The translations under genes were made by a program, and so were the position numbers. The notes beneath the pieces are model-generated. The model saw only the letters and a list, made by a program, of their open reading frames with translations. It was not told the DNA's origin and did not search any database. From Apostichopus japonicus (taxonomy: Eukaryota; Echinodermata; Holothuroidea; Aspidochirotida; Stichopodidae), in the NCBI RefSeq assembly GCF_037975245.1, contig NC_092568.1:23276501-23340500 (forward strand): a DNA stretch of 64,000 nucleotides. The letters run 5' to 3'. How positions within the stretch are numbered: position 1 is the first letter of the stretch; every line of letters starts with the position of its first letter. Below are positions 1 through 12,224 of this stretch, piece after piece.

Positions 1-1167
1 GTAACTATCAACATAATTCCATACAACTATTTTTTCCCCATTGTCAATATGTGTCCAAATTGACTTGAAGATTAATACTCCTTTCTTAGTCATGTCCATC
101 CATGTTACAGTTATTTCTAAACTTAAACCAAATTACGGGCGGCTTGTTTTCCTGACTGTCAATGTAACAGTATGAATGAAGAGGGGAAAATACTGTTTAT
201 TAAGAAACAGACACATTGCAGAAGTAAAACAAAAGCAAGGCTAACAAAAGTGAGGCGGATATTCAAGTATATATATAAATTTTTCAATATGCATGTTTGT
301 AGGGAAATTATTCTAACTTCCAGTGAAAATTACTTAGATACATAATATTTTATTGCAGTCTAGTATAGATCATTAGATCAGTTAGGTAGATCATTTGCTC
401 TTTCCCTGTTTTTTTTATTTTACTTTTCCCTTCATAATTTGCCAAGCCTCATGATCCACACTTTTCCACACTATTACGATCTCTTAACAAGCTCTGGTTC
501 ATATTTTACTTAATGGGCAACTTGGTTGAGATGTACAAAATATTTTCAAATTTTTTTTTTTTTTAAATCTTCGTGTTTAAAATACCCTCTAACAATGTCA
601 TAATCTAAAAGTATGCTTCATTATGATATTTCAGGGTATAAAGTAAACTGAAATCCTTCATGTGTCTTAACACACACACACAACTGAAAAAGTAGAAATG
701 CTACTATATAGGCTAAGATGAGTTTTCTTAATTATTAAAGAAAGTAGACTTAAAGCAACAACACTGAAGATATGTATTCTGAGTCCCAAAATGTGACCAT
801 TTTATGTATCTAACATAAAAAAAAAATTGAACAAAAACAAACATAACCTTCACAAAATGACCATCATTTTGGGGAAAGGTATTTTGTTTTGTAATAAACT
901 GAGGATACCAAACACACCTTTCTCGTATCTTCTTTACAGCCCTATTAAAGTGAATTAACAATATAATCATAACCTGCAAAATAATTCCCTGGTTTTAAGT
1001 GCAAATTTTATCAGTATGATTTCTATAACTGGAAAATACTATCTATTATGCTTTACTTCTTTTTTCTTTTCTTTTATCATATTTTTGTGTTAATATTCCG
1101 AGTTTGGTAATAGCATGATTTCTTGTAGAGGCATGAAATCCTGACCGCTCCATTTAACAACTTATTC
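1..1167. other. 3' flank of the caspase gene, no gene seen
   Basis: This AT-rich stretch lies downstream of the caspase stop codon, which is on the minus strand at 1168-1170. Its nearest part should be caspase 3' UTR. I see no convincing AATAAA signal close to the stop on the minus strand. Short reading frames here are in A/T-rich sequence and resemble no family I know. Confidence 0.5.
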
Positions 1168-4100
1168 TCAAGAGGATGGCTGTACTCCAAGTTTCTCTCC
1201 AACTGGTGGGAAGTATAGTTTCTTCTTGAGGGTAGATTTGAATTCACAGGTTTGTAGTACAACCACTCCATCACCAATCCTGCCTTTCCTTTCGCCAACT
1301 TGCTTATTCACCTGGATCAAGCAAAAAACAGCAACACAAATTAGTAAAGACACTCTCGCACATCACAGACAGTTGTACATCTCCAGATACCTTATTAAAA
1401 ATGCATAGATCATTGCATCAACTTCTCTTTCAAATGCAGTCCTCCAAGTAATTAAGGTCCAAATATGAGCACTGTATTTGGATTTGTTACATTGGCATAC
1501 ATGTATGGCCTCATTTTGAACTTGACACACCAAACTAAACAATGTCATAGCGCACCTCTGTGTCGTTACTAACTTCCTTTGCATTTTCAATATGCACACG
1601 TTGTCACTATCCACCCAAACATTCCTACTATTTTCACCTGCATGCCAGAATGGAAAATTCATCTGTAATACTACTTCAGTTAAATCACCTAAGGGATGAG
1701 GTGTTACATTTCATCGCTTATAATGCCACCACCTTGAACCAATGGTTCCAAATTTAATGCTGCTGCTTATACGTCTTCCTCTTCTTTAGCATTAGTCTTT
1801 ATCCCAAGAGTTGGATTAAGATATTTATGAAAATCCCAAGCAATAAACTCTTATCAAATTTTCCAGCATTCCAAAGACAAAATAACTCTCAAACATGGCA
1901 TAATTGTCAGCAGGCTTTTATACTCTTTACCCCTTTCCCTTCCTATTCTACTTTTGAATTGTGGAGATCATTAAATGAGATAATGATGATTCATGTGAAA
2001 TTGAATTCAGTATTTTCTTTCAAGAAAATTTCCACAAGTTATTTCTGAGCTTCAGCTTCACTTAACACACTTCAACTCTACTGCATAAAGCAAAGTGTAT
2101 GTTAATTTACACAGGTTAGTAGGCCTGATAATTTGATCAACTGCAGGATCTTCTTCAGAGGCAAAATAGTTGAAAACTGACATACTGTAGGATGTGGAAT
2201 CGTAGATGGGAGAGACAGGTTCTTGGAATATCAAACGATGAATAGAGTAAAATTAGAATATTGGGCACTGACAAGCAGGATATGATAGGGCTGCAATAGA
2301 CATCTGCTTTTATGGTATGCCTCTGAACAGAATTATGCTGAAGAGAATCAAAAATGTCAGGCCCTCCAACTATTCTGCAAGATTGAAAATATGTGACTAT
2401 TAAAGGGTGTGAAGACTCGCGCAAAAAGCAACGTCTAATGCCGGTAGTCTGACCTACTTTCAAATGAGGTGTAACAGAAGTGTTAGACACCACCATCGAT
2501 CCCAGAAAATCTGCACACAGCTTGCACCTTCAGTAATTAGACACTAGTGTACAGTCAGTACTGACAGCTGTGGTCAATACCCACAACACAGTGTAGAAAG
2601 GATACAGCAATGGACATCTCAGGTCCAGCTAAAGTTAACGAGGTATCACATTTCATAATTACTGTCTGCATTTTGTAGCGACAAGCAGAAAACTTCACTT
2701 GCAAGCAACAGAAAGTGAACTTTTTCAGAGCACAGCATACGGTTTGGGGCGAGTCTTCAATGCCTTTAAGTACTACTGAGCTGTTTGAAGTTAGGAACAT
2801 ACTGTACCTTTGTCAACACACTGATCAGATCTTCCTTGTGGGCGTTTTTCTTCAATAATTCACACACACTGTGCATAAACCATGTTCCAGTGTCTACTTC
2901 CCTTGCCGCTACATAGCCTATTTTATTGAAGAAAGGAGACTTTAATAGATTATGATACCAGGGTTATGATTTAAGGTTAATGACATCTGTGGGTAAAGCC
3001 AATAACTATTTTAACAGGATAAACACTACCATTCTCAAGGAACAATCCTTAATATATCTCTTCATCACTACTGGACATATATGATACCTAAAGTGAACCT
3101 TACGAAAAAAAGAGTTTTGAAGTGCCATAGTTGTTCAATAAAAAAAGATGATTTATTGTTCACTGTTGCCCATTTTTGTTTGCATTTTACTCTTGTACCA
3201 TGTTCACTGTTTTTCGTTTTGCTGTCGCACTGTTTGTGTCACTGCGCCATGAGCGTCTTTTTTTTTGACGGATACCGGTGCATTATAAATGTCCATTGTT
3301 ATTATATTTTGTCATGAGAAAAAGGGAATACGGAAATATGCTAAATTGTTTATTAAATGAGAGGTCCAAGAGTTTACACATGATTGGTTAATGTGAGGTT
3401 CAAGCACTTCTAACTACTTTTGAATAGTAGAATAATCACAAGTTTCTGTTCTGCTTAAAGGTTAAAGTTACCACAATGCTGTAAGGATTAGTTCTTTTCT
3501 CTTTTGTTTTGCAATTTTCCTAATTTATTAATTGAACTGTTGACATGACACAATGGCATCAATCAGAAGTGTTGTCACCCAGGTCAGCCCCAAGTACACA
3601 ATTATGTCACCTGTCCCCCCTCACCCCCCTTTTCTACACTCTGCATCTTATCTTATGTATATTTTCCCTGGGTCTGTCCATATTTTATGCCCCTACATTT
3701 AACGTTGACCCTGTGACTGTAGTTTCCTCCTCCCCCCCCCCACCCCTGCCTCTCATTAAGCCTGGAAGCTCACCTTCGATTGTCGGAAATGCCTCTAAGA
3801 TGTCAGAACGAACATGTGTAATATTCTGTCGTGAGTCGTTTTCACCAACATTCATTTTCTTGAAGTCTTTTTCAAGTTTCTCCTGTTCTCTCTCTTTTCG
3901 TCTCTCTCTTTCCATCTCTTCTCTTTTTTCCCTTTCGATGTCTTCTTTAGGACGCCTGGCATCTAACTGCGTCGTCGTTTGTGTGTTAATTTTTGCTAAA
4001 AGGAAGACCAATTTAATATTATGGAAAACTGACCCTTGTGTCACAATGAGTCACATAAAGAGTCATTTCAATTCTCACCTGAAACCTCTTAGCAGGTGGT

Positions 4101-7100
4101 TTACATATGAGGTAGTATTTGGTGCCATTCAAACTATATGTCAATGTAAACCGTACAGAATTAAATATTTACATTCCACATTATTTCTAATACATTTACC
4201 AGGCAATTGGTCACCTATCTACTAAATGTACCAACAATAGCAGACCTCAATCATTTTACATTTCAATAGAATTTGTTTCCTTCTTGGAGTGAACAAAAAG
4301 CCAGGATTTCTTACTTCCTCGACAAGCTTGAGTAAAGAAGACCTTTGGCTTGCCCAGAAGAGTGGGACAACGGTCCATTACGTCTACGAAATCTTCCGTC
4401 CTCAGCACCTCCCCTTGATCTTTGTTATAGTCTACACCACAAACACCATCACGTTCACCGTGTGATAAGATTACCGAAACAAAACAGCTGTAATTAGTGT
4501 GATCTTCTTTTTCTTGGAGGCGGAAGAGCTCTTTCATTTCCTGACAAGAGAAATGTTATGTTATGTGTTATGTTTGAACCAAAAAGGAATGTACCAATGA
4601 CAAGCTGTGCAAAGTATAGCCTTTCTCCCAAACTGCACATTGGTCGTTTGACCTATTATTGCCAACCTACAAACTTTTATGTCAGATCCAATGAGATGGG
4701 TATGAGCAATACCACCACCAAGTAGACTTAAGTCTGTTTGCTACCCAATTTATACTGGAAGTAGTAGCTAACAGATTCACCAAAATATTTTGGCGAGAAT
4801 GACTCCAATATTAAGTTGTTCTTCTGTTAAAGGAATATCGTATGTTCTTTTCAGTGAGGATGTTCACGTCATTTAAAAAAGTCCAGTACTTTCAGCTCTC
4901 ACTAAAACCATGGTTCCTTTTTGATTCTCAAGGTGATTGCCCTTTTTTGCAAAGTTTCCTCACCTTAGGAAATCTGTTACCTTGAGTAAGGAAAACATTT
5001 TTTTTCCACTAAATCAGGGTTTCCCCTGGTATTCAATATTTGTGGTATTCATTTTGTGAAGTGACCGCCTCTGTGTTTCTTTGGGACTGCCTCATATGAC
5101 CAAAATAACAAGGAATATAAATGATTGTAATCCAACTTTATGAACCCATGCCATTATCTGACATTGAAAAAATTGGCTGTAAACACCTAATTATAGCAAC
5201 AAATAAAAGTTGTTCTGCCTATGTAGCATAACATTTTTATCTAATTTAATTTTAGGATAATTGACATTAGGTAACTTTCCTCGCCACCTTGTACCCAAAC
5301 CCCCCTCCCCACCCCCTCTCCTGGAATGCTCTTGCCCTCCAGTTTTACAAACCAGTAACTGCCTCTCACATGAGAAATCCAAGGGGAAACTCTGCTGAAT
5401 GATGTCAAAATAAACCATTCAAAACAAAAAGACGAGAAAACTGATTGAAATATGGAATGTTTACCTCCAGATTTAGGTTTTGTTTCTTCTTCACCACAAA
5501 GCCCAAGCGATCTCTGAACAGGTTTTCAATTGTTTCGCAGTCTTTGTTCGTTCCGTCTCGCTTGGGCAATGTTTCAGAATCGACAAAGACTTCATTGTTT
5601 ATGATGAGCAATATGCCTCTTGGGTATTTACTCATGTCGTAACACTAAAAAAAAAAAAAAAAAAAAGGAAGTTGTTTTTTGTTAACAATCAAGAATATGG
5701 TTGAATTTCAAAACAAAGGTGTAAGACAAAGGAATTGGAAACAAACCCCAAATGAGCCACAACTCTTCTTTGATCAACTAGTGGGTCAGTGGGGGTACAA
5801 ATGCTAACATGTTTCCCCCATTTAGTTACGATTTAAGGTACATTGGAGTGCATATCTTGATTGGAGACAGGTAAGAGGGGACGGGTACATAGTCAACAGT
5901 CCCACAAAAAAGTATAATATATAAGGTACAGTACTAGCAAGAACAGTTAATGTTCAATTCAGATTTTTCAGTTCAGCATTAAAAAATTACCTTTATTTGC
6001 TTTTTGAATGTGATAGTTCTACAAATGTGACAAAATTTACAAGAAATAAAGATACTCCATCCTCGAATGGAATCATTTACTCACAAGGTACATAACATTC
6101 ATTTGGTGAAAAGATTTAGAACACTTCGTTATTTTGATCAATTGAATACCTTATTGTTGAGTATGTACTCAATTCAGAGGTAAAAACACCAAAGAAATTC
6201 CAACAGCTGCTTTTAAAACACATTAAGTACTTTATGATAAAAAAAAATTAACTTACATCTTCACTTTCCCATGGTTTAGAACTTGCATCTGAAAGAAAGA
6301 AGGAAATAAAAACAAGCCCAAATATTAAGCCAATCACTTTTATTTTTTACTTTTCAAAGGCAATCTTACAAGCTGACAATAAAGATAATCATAATAATCT
6401 GCAACCCAAATGATTTCCATTATATGTATGGGATATCTTTTTGTTGATTTTGTCAAATAATGAAGGAGCAGTGACAAAGGTTTGCCTAGAACTTCGACAT
6501 TTACTATACTGGAATATCCTTTATATCACGATAACAAATATGCACAATACGTGGAACATTTGAAAAATGTCAAATGGAGATAGTACAGAATGTCACAACA
6601 CTGTTAAAGGCATTAATGACTCGCCCCAAACCGTGTGCGGCCATCTGAAAAAGTTAACTTTCTGTTGCTTGCAAGTGAAATTTTGTTTGTGTCGTTACAA
6701 AATGCAGACAGTAATGAAACGTGACACCTTGTTATCTTTAGCTGGACCTGAGATGTCCATTGCTGTATCGTTTATACACTCTGCTGTGGGTATTGAGCAC
6801 AGCTGTGTGTACTGACTGTACACTAGTGTCTAATTACCGACGGTAGCAAGCTGTGTGTGTATTTTCTGGGATCGATGATGGTTTGGTGCGAATCTTCAAT
6901 GCCTTTGAATCCCTTTAGTTGGAATTTGGAACTGTAACCAATCCAGATTCCAACAATGAAGCAAAAATAAAGTAAAAAATAACATTTGTCTAGCATTGTT
7001 TGCTTTCAATTTCACTTCAGGTACAAACTGTCACAATTTCAAGTATCAGTATCGTAGGAACTGGATGAAAATGTTGACCGGGATGTTATTTGCATGTGGG

Positions 7101-10100
7101 TTGCTATTCAGTCGGTCATCAGACTATCCTTTTATCTACAGTACTTCCTCATCAACATCCACTTGGTAGGAAAAATCTACAAGGGTTTCTTAGTTTGATT
7201 ATTTGCAATCTTGTTTTGAGTAATACTTTGTAATTTTGATCAAACTGTTTCACAAAATGCAAGAACAGGCTGTTTTGGATATCATAAATGAGAGAATTAT
7301 TCATCACACATTAAACTAGACTTGTCTCTTATTTTCTATGGTTTCTCTTTCCATGATTTTTAAAGAGGTTGCCTACCCTGTACACCTGCCACGACTAATC
7401 CATGACTGAGCACTGACGAGGGAGAAAGAAATTAAAGGAGAAAACGAATTGAGTAATAACCTTGACCAGCCTGATCTGTCTCATCACTTGGATTAAGACT
7501 TCGAAAGCGTTGATCCCTGGGTTGTGTGGAACTTGACGAAATGGGGGGCGTTGGACGCGCAATTTCACGCTGTGGATCCAACCAATTAGCACAGTGCTCT
7601 TGATGTGAATCACGAAGGCTGTTTACGAGGATTCCAAAAGCCTTTGGGCCTCTCCTTTGTATGTCCATCAAGAAGTCTGTATTCTGTTTGGGCTTTGATG
7701 TTATAGCCTGCCAGGAAGTCAAGAGATAAATATCAGTAATACATAAATTACTAATAAATTAACATGATATTACTATTTAATTCTATTTCATTCTATTTTG
7801 TGGTTTATTTGATGTGATTGCTTGACACTGATTTCATTTTACACAAGATAGGAAACTTCCCCCCCCCCCTCCCCCACTCTTTGTTTCTTTCTGGAACACA
7901 GACAATAATTTGTGAAGTCAGTGCATTTCACAAAGGTTCTCACAGCTTTTTCATGTAATTATTTTAGAACAGCCTGGCATGTCAGTTTCTACATTAAATG
8001 TTAATCTTAATTATTGTACTACTGAAGCACTTTTGAAGCATATATAATTGACATTCAATCAAATAGGATTTTCATTAAAGATGTATCAACTATTTCATGA
8101 AAGTACTTTTTTTGACCAGAAGGCCTCATTTGTTTTTCTCTGTTTCACTCAAAAAAATTCTAAATACAACTAATTACACAGCAATGTTACAACTAATACA
8201 ACTAATTTCACAGCAATGTTAGCTATGTCAGGGCAAAATTTAAGGTTGTTGACCTGGCTGTCCAAAAACAGCATACCAAAGTAACAAAACATGATTAATA
8301 TATGCACACTATTGGAGAGACGTGTAGGTTTGGTAAATAGAACACCAACTTTGGGCCAATAAAACTTCCCTTGGGTTGGATCATATGCCTACCAATATTT
8401 TGGTTTTATTACATTATATCTACAAAGTGATGGAGGATGATGCCAGTTATCATTTAACCTGTTTGGTGTTATTAAGTTACACTACAATCTGAATTATATA
8501 TATACATATACAACTAGTCCTAGGCCAGACGACCTTCAAAGCTGATTTGGACGTCCAAACAGAATTTTGGTCGTCTCGGATGAAAATTCAAATGTTGTCC
8601 TGTATGTTAGTTTTTTCCAATATATTGGATGTCTGAACAATGTTATTTTGATGACCTGCACAAACAGTTGGTCTACATATTGCCATAATATGCTTTATTT
8701 ATACACAAGCTGCCATCTGGCAACAATTTCATGACCTTAGTTTTAGGTATATATGAGCATATTTTGAGGATGATCATGAGCTTAAAGACCAACTATGGAG
8801 ACAAATTTTTTTTTGGGGGGGGGGGGATTTTCCATTAATTTGGGAGTTAACATATCCATAATCAACATATGTAAATAATAATCTTCAGAAACCTACTATA
8901 ACCCATAAAAAAAGACCATGAAAAGGGACATTTTGGGTAGTCATGTGACATCAACCTTTGGAATGTCTGGAAACAGAGATTGACCCAAAGGAGTCTCTGG
9001 TCACCGTGTGACGTCATTGTTTGTATACCGCGAAAATCAAAGGCTGATATAGGCACTGTTTATACACAGATAGCGAACAATTGTACTGTATTTGACTTCC
9101 AATTTCGAGCATTTGAAAAGCTGTTAGCTTAAAACAAGAACACATGATGGTAAACAAATAGTTTTAAGACAATTTAAAGAAGTAAATTTAGTTAAATTGG
9201 TTATTTTATTAGCAAAATTTCCACTGAAATGGAAGCATCTTTTACATAGCGGAGCGTCAATAGGTCCGTACCGTACAATATACTGTAGAACATGCAAGCA
9301 GCTTGGCGATTCCGTAATACAATTTGATCGCAAGATACCGTAAACTGAACAGAAGAATAGTCCTAAAAGATGCCTCATGCGTGATATGTGACAAGAAAAT
9401 GGCTTACGTTACTATCAACGAATTACCAAAAGGACACTAAACATAATCGAACAACTACGAGAAGAAGCTGACCCGAATCGACCAGGGTAGTATATACATA
9501 ACTAAGCTTCAGCTGAACATAGTAATTACTTGTTTTAATATCCAAAAGTACAAACACAAAAAAAGTATCCTTTCAATAAACCAAATTTAGCAGTGAATAT
9601 CCAAATCCACGTTTCTTGTTCAATCCTGGGCGAAATACTACCGTGACTCTGCGTAATTTCATAGAGTTAGGTCTAGTTGAAACAGGCCTTGACCAGTAAC
9701 ATCCCACAATCACAAGACAGTCACTAACGAAACAAAACGTCCGATCGCTACATAGAACCGTTTTTATTCAACTCCTTGGACCATGCAGATGCCGGAATAA
9801 ACATAACAGACAATATAACACAATGTATCACAAACTCACGATACTGGAATACAACAAATGAAATAGATAAATGCGATGAATCCTAACATGACTATTTACA
9901 CATGCTGTGAGTTGTAACTCACTACATGTACTAACAATGCTACCCTAGGCACAGTATATACACAGTCATCTCTTACAGTAAATATAATACTGTCAATTGC
10001 GTGATATAATGTTACATGTACGGACGTCCAGAGCTTGTTTACGAGGAGACTTGAATGGGTCAATTTCACATTAGCTATGTCCGACACAGCTATCGACAGT

Positions 10101-12224
10101 ATATAATTTTCGCAGAATGAGACATTTGCAGCATACACAGAGGCAGGGTCATGCATGTGGACTCATGAGCATGAGATACTCCGGGTGCTGAAAAATCTTT
10201 CCGCGTGGATCGCACAAATTGATCCAAAGTCTGCTGCATTTTACGTCAGTTCTTTTACTCGGTAATCTAAAAAAGCTGATCAATGTTTAAGTTGGGTCAG
10301 GTATAACTGCAACCTCCAACAACACAGAATTGTGGCATTTCTGGGGAAAAGTAGTAATATCGTTGATGTTTTCAGCAACTCAAGTATACAACTTTACACA
10401 CTAGATATTGTTGCAAGTGAGGTATACAAACAGTGACGTCACATGGTCACCGGATGTCTTCGGAATGTTTCAGGAATGTCATAAATAGGTTTCATAAAAA
10501 GCTGCCTTTTCTTCCCATTTTTCTCGTATTTATTGTCCGAAATTGGTAAAGTTAATTAAAGCAATGTAATTGGAGTGAGTTAAAGGAATTGTCTGGTGGA
10601 AGATTTTGATACATTGTCCTTGTAGTTATTATTTTTCTCTTTCTAACCATGTAAAAATTGTCCCCGTTCGACGTTTTCTTCTTGTAGAAATCTGGTTTTC
10701 AAATTCACCAGTTTCTCACCAAAAGTACCGTTTGTTCGAACGCTTCAATATGGTGATTGACGTAGTGCTTGCAGATAGGCAAAACAGGCGACTTGAAGTT
10801 AGCACTCCCAATTCCGCAGCAAATTAACTCACGTGTAAGCACATTGAATTGCCTCATATATATAACGTACATACTGGCGAACGTATATACTACGATGCTT
10901 AGTTGGTGTACTTGTATAGCGTTACACATAATACACTCACACTCAAACCACAGTTCATTAACTGTTCGTGGAAATCGCTGAAATAAATTTCACGGATCAA
11001 ATTAACAGTAAAAGGAAACTTATAAAGTATTCGTTAAACCGAAAGATGAAACTTGGCGGGATCGATGTCATCGCAGAACTGTCCGATTGTAAACGTTAGA
11101 GTAGCCTATACACGCGAACATTCTTCGCGCTGGAGCTGGATACCGCGATGTATAAACAACGAAGAGCCTGCTGTTAAAACTTATCTTGTGTTACACAAAG
11201 ACCACGAAACCACCGATCTACTACATATATTGCGGCTTAGGGAGTTTTTTAAATTATATCTAATTTATAAGAAATTTCACCGGAAATTATTGAAGAAATT
11301 GATCGATTCGTTGTCAGAGCAGAATATAGCACTGAGAAGCTTAGTCTTCGCAGAACTGTCCGATTGTGAACGTTTGAGTATAGCCTACATGCGAACATTT
11401 TTCGCGTTGGAGCTGGATAGCGCGATGTATAGCCTGAACAACTCAGAGTCTGCTGTTAAAATTTACCTTGTGTTACACAAAGACCACGGAACCACCGCTC
11501 AAGTACATGGCGGCTTAAGGAGTTTTTGAAAACATATCTAATTTTTAAGAAATTTCACCGGAAATTAAGGAAGAAATTTATTTGTATACAAATGCTGTTT
11601 TTGTTGTGATTCCCGTATAGGTACTGTGCGGAGGGTGGGTTATGACGCAATCTGCTATGGCAGAGCTGACGTCACGTATTGTACTGTTCAAATCATTTTT
11701 GAAATGTCTATCCATAACGATTAAAAAATCGTTTCTCTGTCAAACACAACATTAGCATTCTCATACTTTGACAACATGTTTGGAAAATTATTTGCTATTT
11801 TTTAAGGTAACTTCTTTGGGCCACCAGACAATCCTTTTAAGGATTACATACATGCAAAATGGTGAGATTTTATGTTCATCGAAAAGTCTCCATAGTTGGT
11901 CTTTAATACTTAAAGCCAAATTGTAAAAACTGTGAAGATAAATTCTGAGATGCTTGAGGAGTTGAACATTTCTACAGTCTATGCCTATTCTGTTTCATTT
12001 CAAATGGATGTTAAGGGCAACACCTATCAGGAATATTTAATTGGAAAGCAGTACAGGTCAACAACATTTGAATTAACGGTTAGCTTGATTACCTGAAAGA
12101 CATCTAGTTTCCCCTCTGGAAATATATCTGCTGCAAGAAGGTGAGGTATCAAAGCTGGAAAGTCTAAATCTACGGTAAGGGCCACAAGATTTTTCTTGAT
12201 GACTTTTCTGTGCCGTTGTTCCAT
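1168..12224 (-). CDS. CARD-containing initiator caspase (caspase-2/9-like), 8 coding exons
   Basis: Cysteine endopeptidase of apoptosis signalling that cleaves after Asp; the CARD would recruit it to an adaptor platform. Coding exons in transcript order: 12224-12093, 7707-7461, 6288-6257, 5644-5465, 4540-4315, 3995-3774, 2917-2808, 1311-1168. They sum to 1293 nt (430 residues plus TGA), all with GT-AG borders and compatible phases. CARD is at about residues 1-95 (starting MEQRHRKVIKKN, later RRGPKAF), closest to the caspase-2 CARD. The large subunit starts near 138 with PRGILLIINN, has His224 in SHG and Cys270 in QACRG. Residues 273-335 form a charged linker. The small subunit has GTWFMHSVCELL and ends near KKLYFPP. 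Length fits caspase-2 or -9. Assignment between these two is uncertain; caspase identity is firm. The start is the first Met of the CARD exon. A 5' UTR exon was not identified. Confidence 0.93.
2117..2165 (-). other. degraded hammerhead-like motif, related to the 44019 foldback
   Basis: Read on the minus strand, the sequence GCCTCTGAAGAAGATCCTGC matches the ribozyme-like arm at 44109-44150. The downstream GAAAC-GTC part is mutated (GATCAAATTATC). The outer GCCT/AGGC pairing is kept. It is probably a decayed relic of the same repeat family. Confidence 0.4.
2400..2769 (+). mobile_element. TTAA-flanked MITE, family T1, copy 1
   Basis: A roughly 370-bp element between two TTAA tetranucleotides. 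The inverted ends are AGGGTGTGAAGACTCGCG on the left and GGGGCGAGTCTTCAATGCCT on the right. It shares its full length with copies at 25310, 29199 and 57918. TTAA duplication is the hallmark of piggyBac-type insertion; no transposase is encoded. It sits in the last caspase intron. Confidence 0.85.
2808..2917 (-). CDS. caspase exon 7: small-subunit core
   Basis: Too short to be seen as an open frame from a Met. It encodes residues 347-383, including GTWFMHSVCELL, the counterpart of the GSWFIQ(S/A)LC strand-helix of caspases. It has a TAG acceptor and a GTACAG donor, with phase 1 in and phase 0 out. It joins to the last exon at LTK|VNKQV. Confidence 0.9.
3774..3995 (-). CDS. caspase exon 6: E/R/K-rich intersubunit linker and start of small subunit
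   Basis: Encodes residues 273-346. After a Thr/Gln-rich start (TTTQLDARR) about 30 residues consist almost only of Glu, Arg and Lys, with Met, Leu and Phe spacers. Then THVRSDILEAFPT begins the small subunit, equivalent to the SDxLxAYST segment of other caspases. Asp284 (TQLD|A) and Asp326 (GEND|S) are plausible maturation sites, by inference only. Confidence 0.88.
4315..4540 (-). CDS. caspase exon 5: catalytic His and Cys (large subunit)
   Basis: Encodes residues 198-272 plus one base. It carries both catalytic residues: His224 in ILSHGERDG and Cys270 in FFTQACRG. The GKPK stretch just before the active site is the usual caspase beta-strand lead-in. The preceding exon (5465-5644) supplies the PRG/IINN core. 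Confidence 0.95.
6257..6288 (-). CDS. caspase exon 3: 32-nt microexon
   Basis: A 32-nt exon between a TTTCTTTCAG acceptor and a GTAAGT donor joins the linker to the large subunit. It restores the phase exactly (phase 1 in, phase 0 out) and adds residues 127-137 (DASSKPWESED). There is no sequence family to match at this length. The support is the strong splice signals and the phase fit. Confidence 0.75.
6604..6908 (-). mobile_element. TTAA MITE, family T1, copy 2 (internally deleted)
   Basis: Same family as the element at 2400 but inverted, about 305 bp. The inner segment next to the right end is missing: the sequence jumps from the GGGATCGATGATGG stretch straight to the terminal repeat. The right TTAA has become TTGA. 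It lies in the caspase intron between the CARD exon 2 and the microexon. Confidence 0.8.
7461..7707 (-). CDS. caspase exon 2: second half of CARD and prodomain linker
   Basis: Encodes residues 45-126 plus one base. NTDFLMDIQRRGPKAF followed by LVNSLRD matches CARD helices 4-6. After about residue 95 the sequence is Pro/Ser/Gln-rich, a typical disordered prodomain linker. The acceptor is a CTGGCAG; the donor is G|GTTATT. Confidence 0.88.
10580..11840. mobile_element. nested TTAA-flanked element, family T3
   Basis: Lies entirely inside the 8782-11906 element. Ends are TTAA plus AGGAATTGTCTGGTGG on the left and CCACCAGACAATCCTT plus TTAA on the right; the inverted repeat is nearly perfect. It carries a two-copy tandem repeat of about 277 bp (from about 11065). 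The 158-codon frame at 11053-11529 is produced by this repeat and is not a recognisable protein. Confidence 0.75.
11065..11600. repeat. two-copy tandem repeat, unit about 277 bp
   Basis: Two diverged copies start with CGCAGAACTGTCCGATTGT at about 11072 and 11349, and both end with the AAATTTCACCGGAAATTA block. They lie within the nested TTAA element. Confidence 0.8.
12093..12224 (-). CDS. caspase exon 1: start codon and first half of the CARD
   Basis: Encodes residues 1-44 and ends in phase 0 at CAG before a GTAATC donor. The pattern of basic and hydrophobic residues (KKN, then LL and DIF) matches helices 1-3 of a caspase-2-type CARD. The open frame continues upstream of the Met, but the homology begins at MEQRH, so I place the start at 12224. 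Confidence 0.85.

Larger units (their letters stand above)
8782..11906. mobile_element. 3.1-kb TTAA-flanked non-autonomous element, family T2
   Basis: Bounded by TTAA on both sides, with perfect 17-bp inverted ends (AGACCAACTATGGAGAC and its complement). It fills most of caspase intron 1. Subterminal segments near 8940-9035 and 10425-10490 are imperfect inverted copies (GGTCACCGTGTGACGTCA and its reverse). No transposase-like frame is seen. A second TTAA element (10580-11840) is nested inside. Confidence 0.8.

Noticed and set aside
1363-1662. 99-codon frame in the last caspase intron
   Set aside because: Lies between two well-supported caspase exons that join in phase without it; no family resemblance.
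3545-4225. 226-codon plus-strand frame
   Set aside because: Antisense to the caspase linker exon and its flanks; Ser/Leu/Phe-rich from the reversed GA-rich codons, with no domain.
11053-11529. 158-codon open frame
   Set aside because: Lies in a tandem repeat within a nested TTAA transposon; the two halves repeat each other and match no protein family I know.
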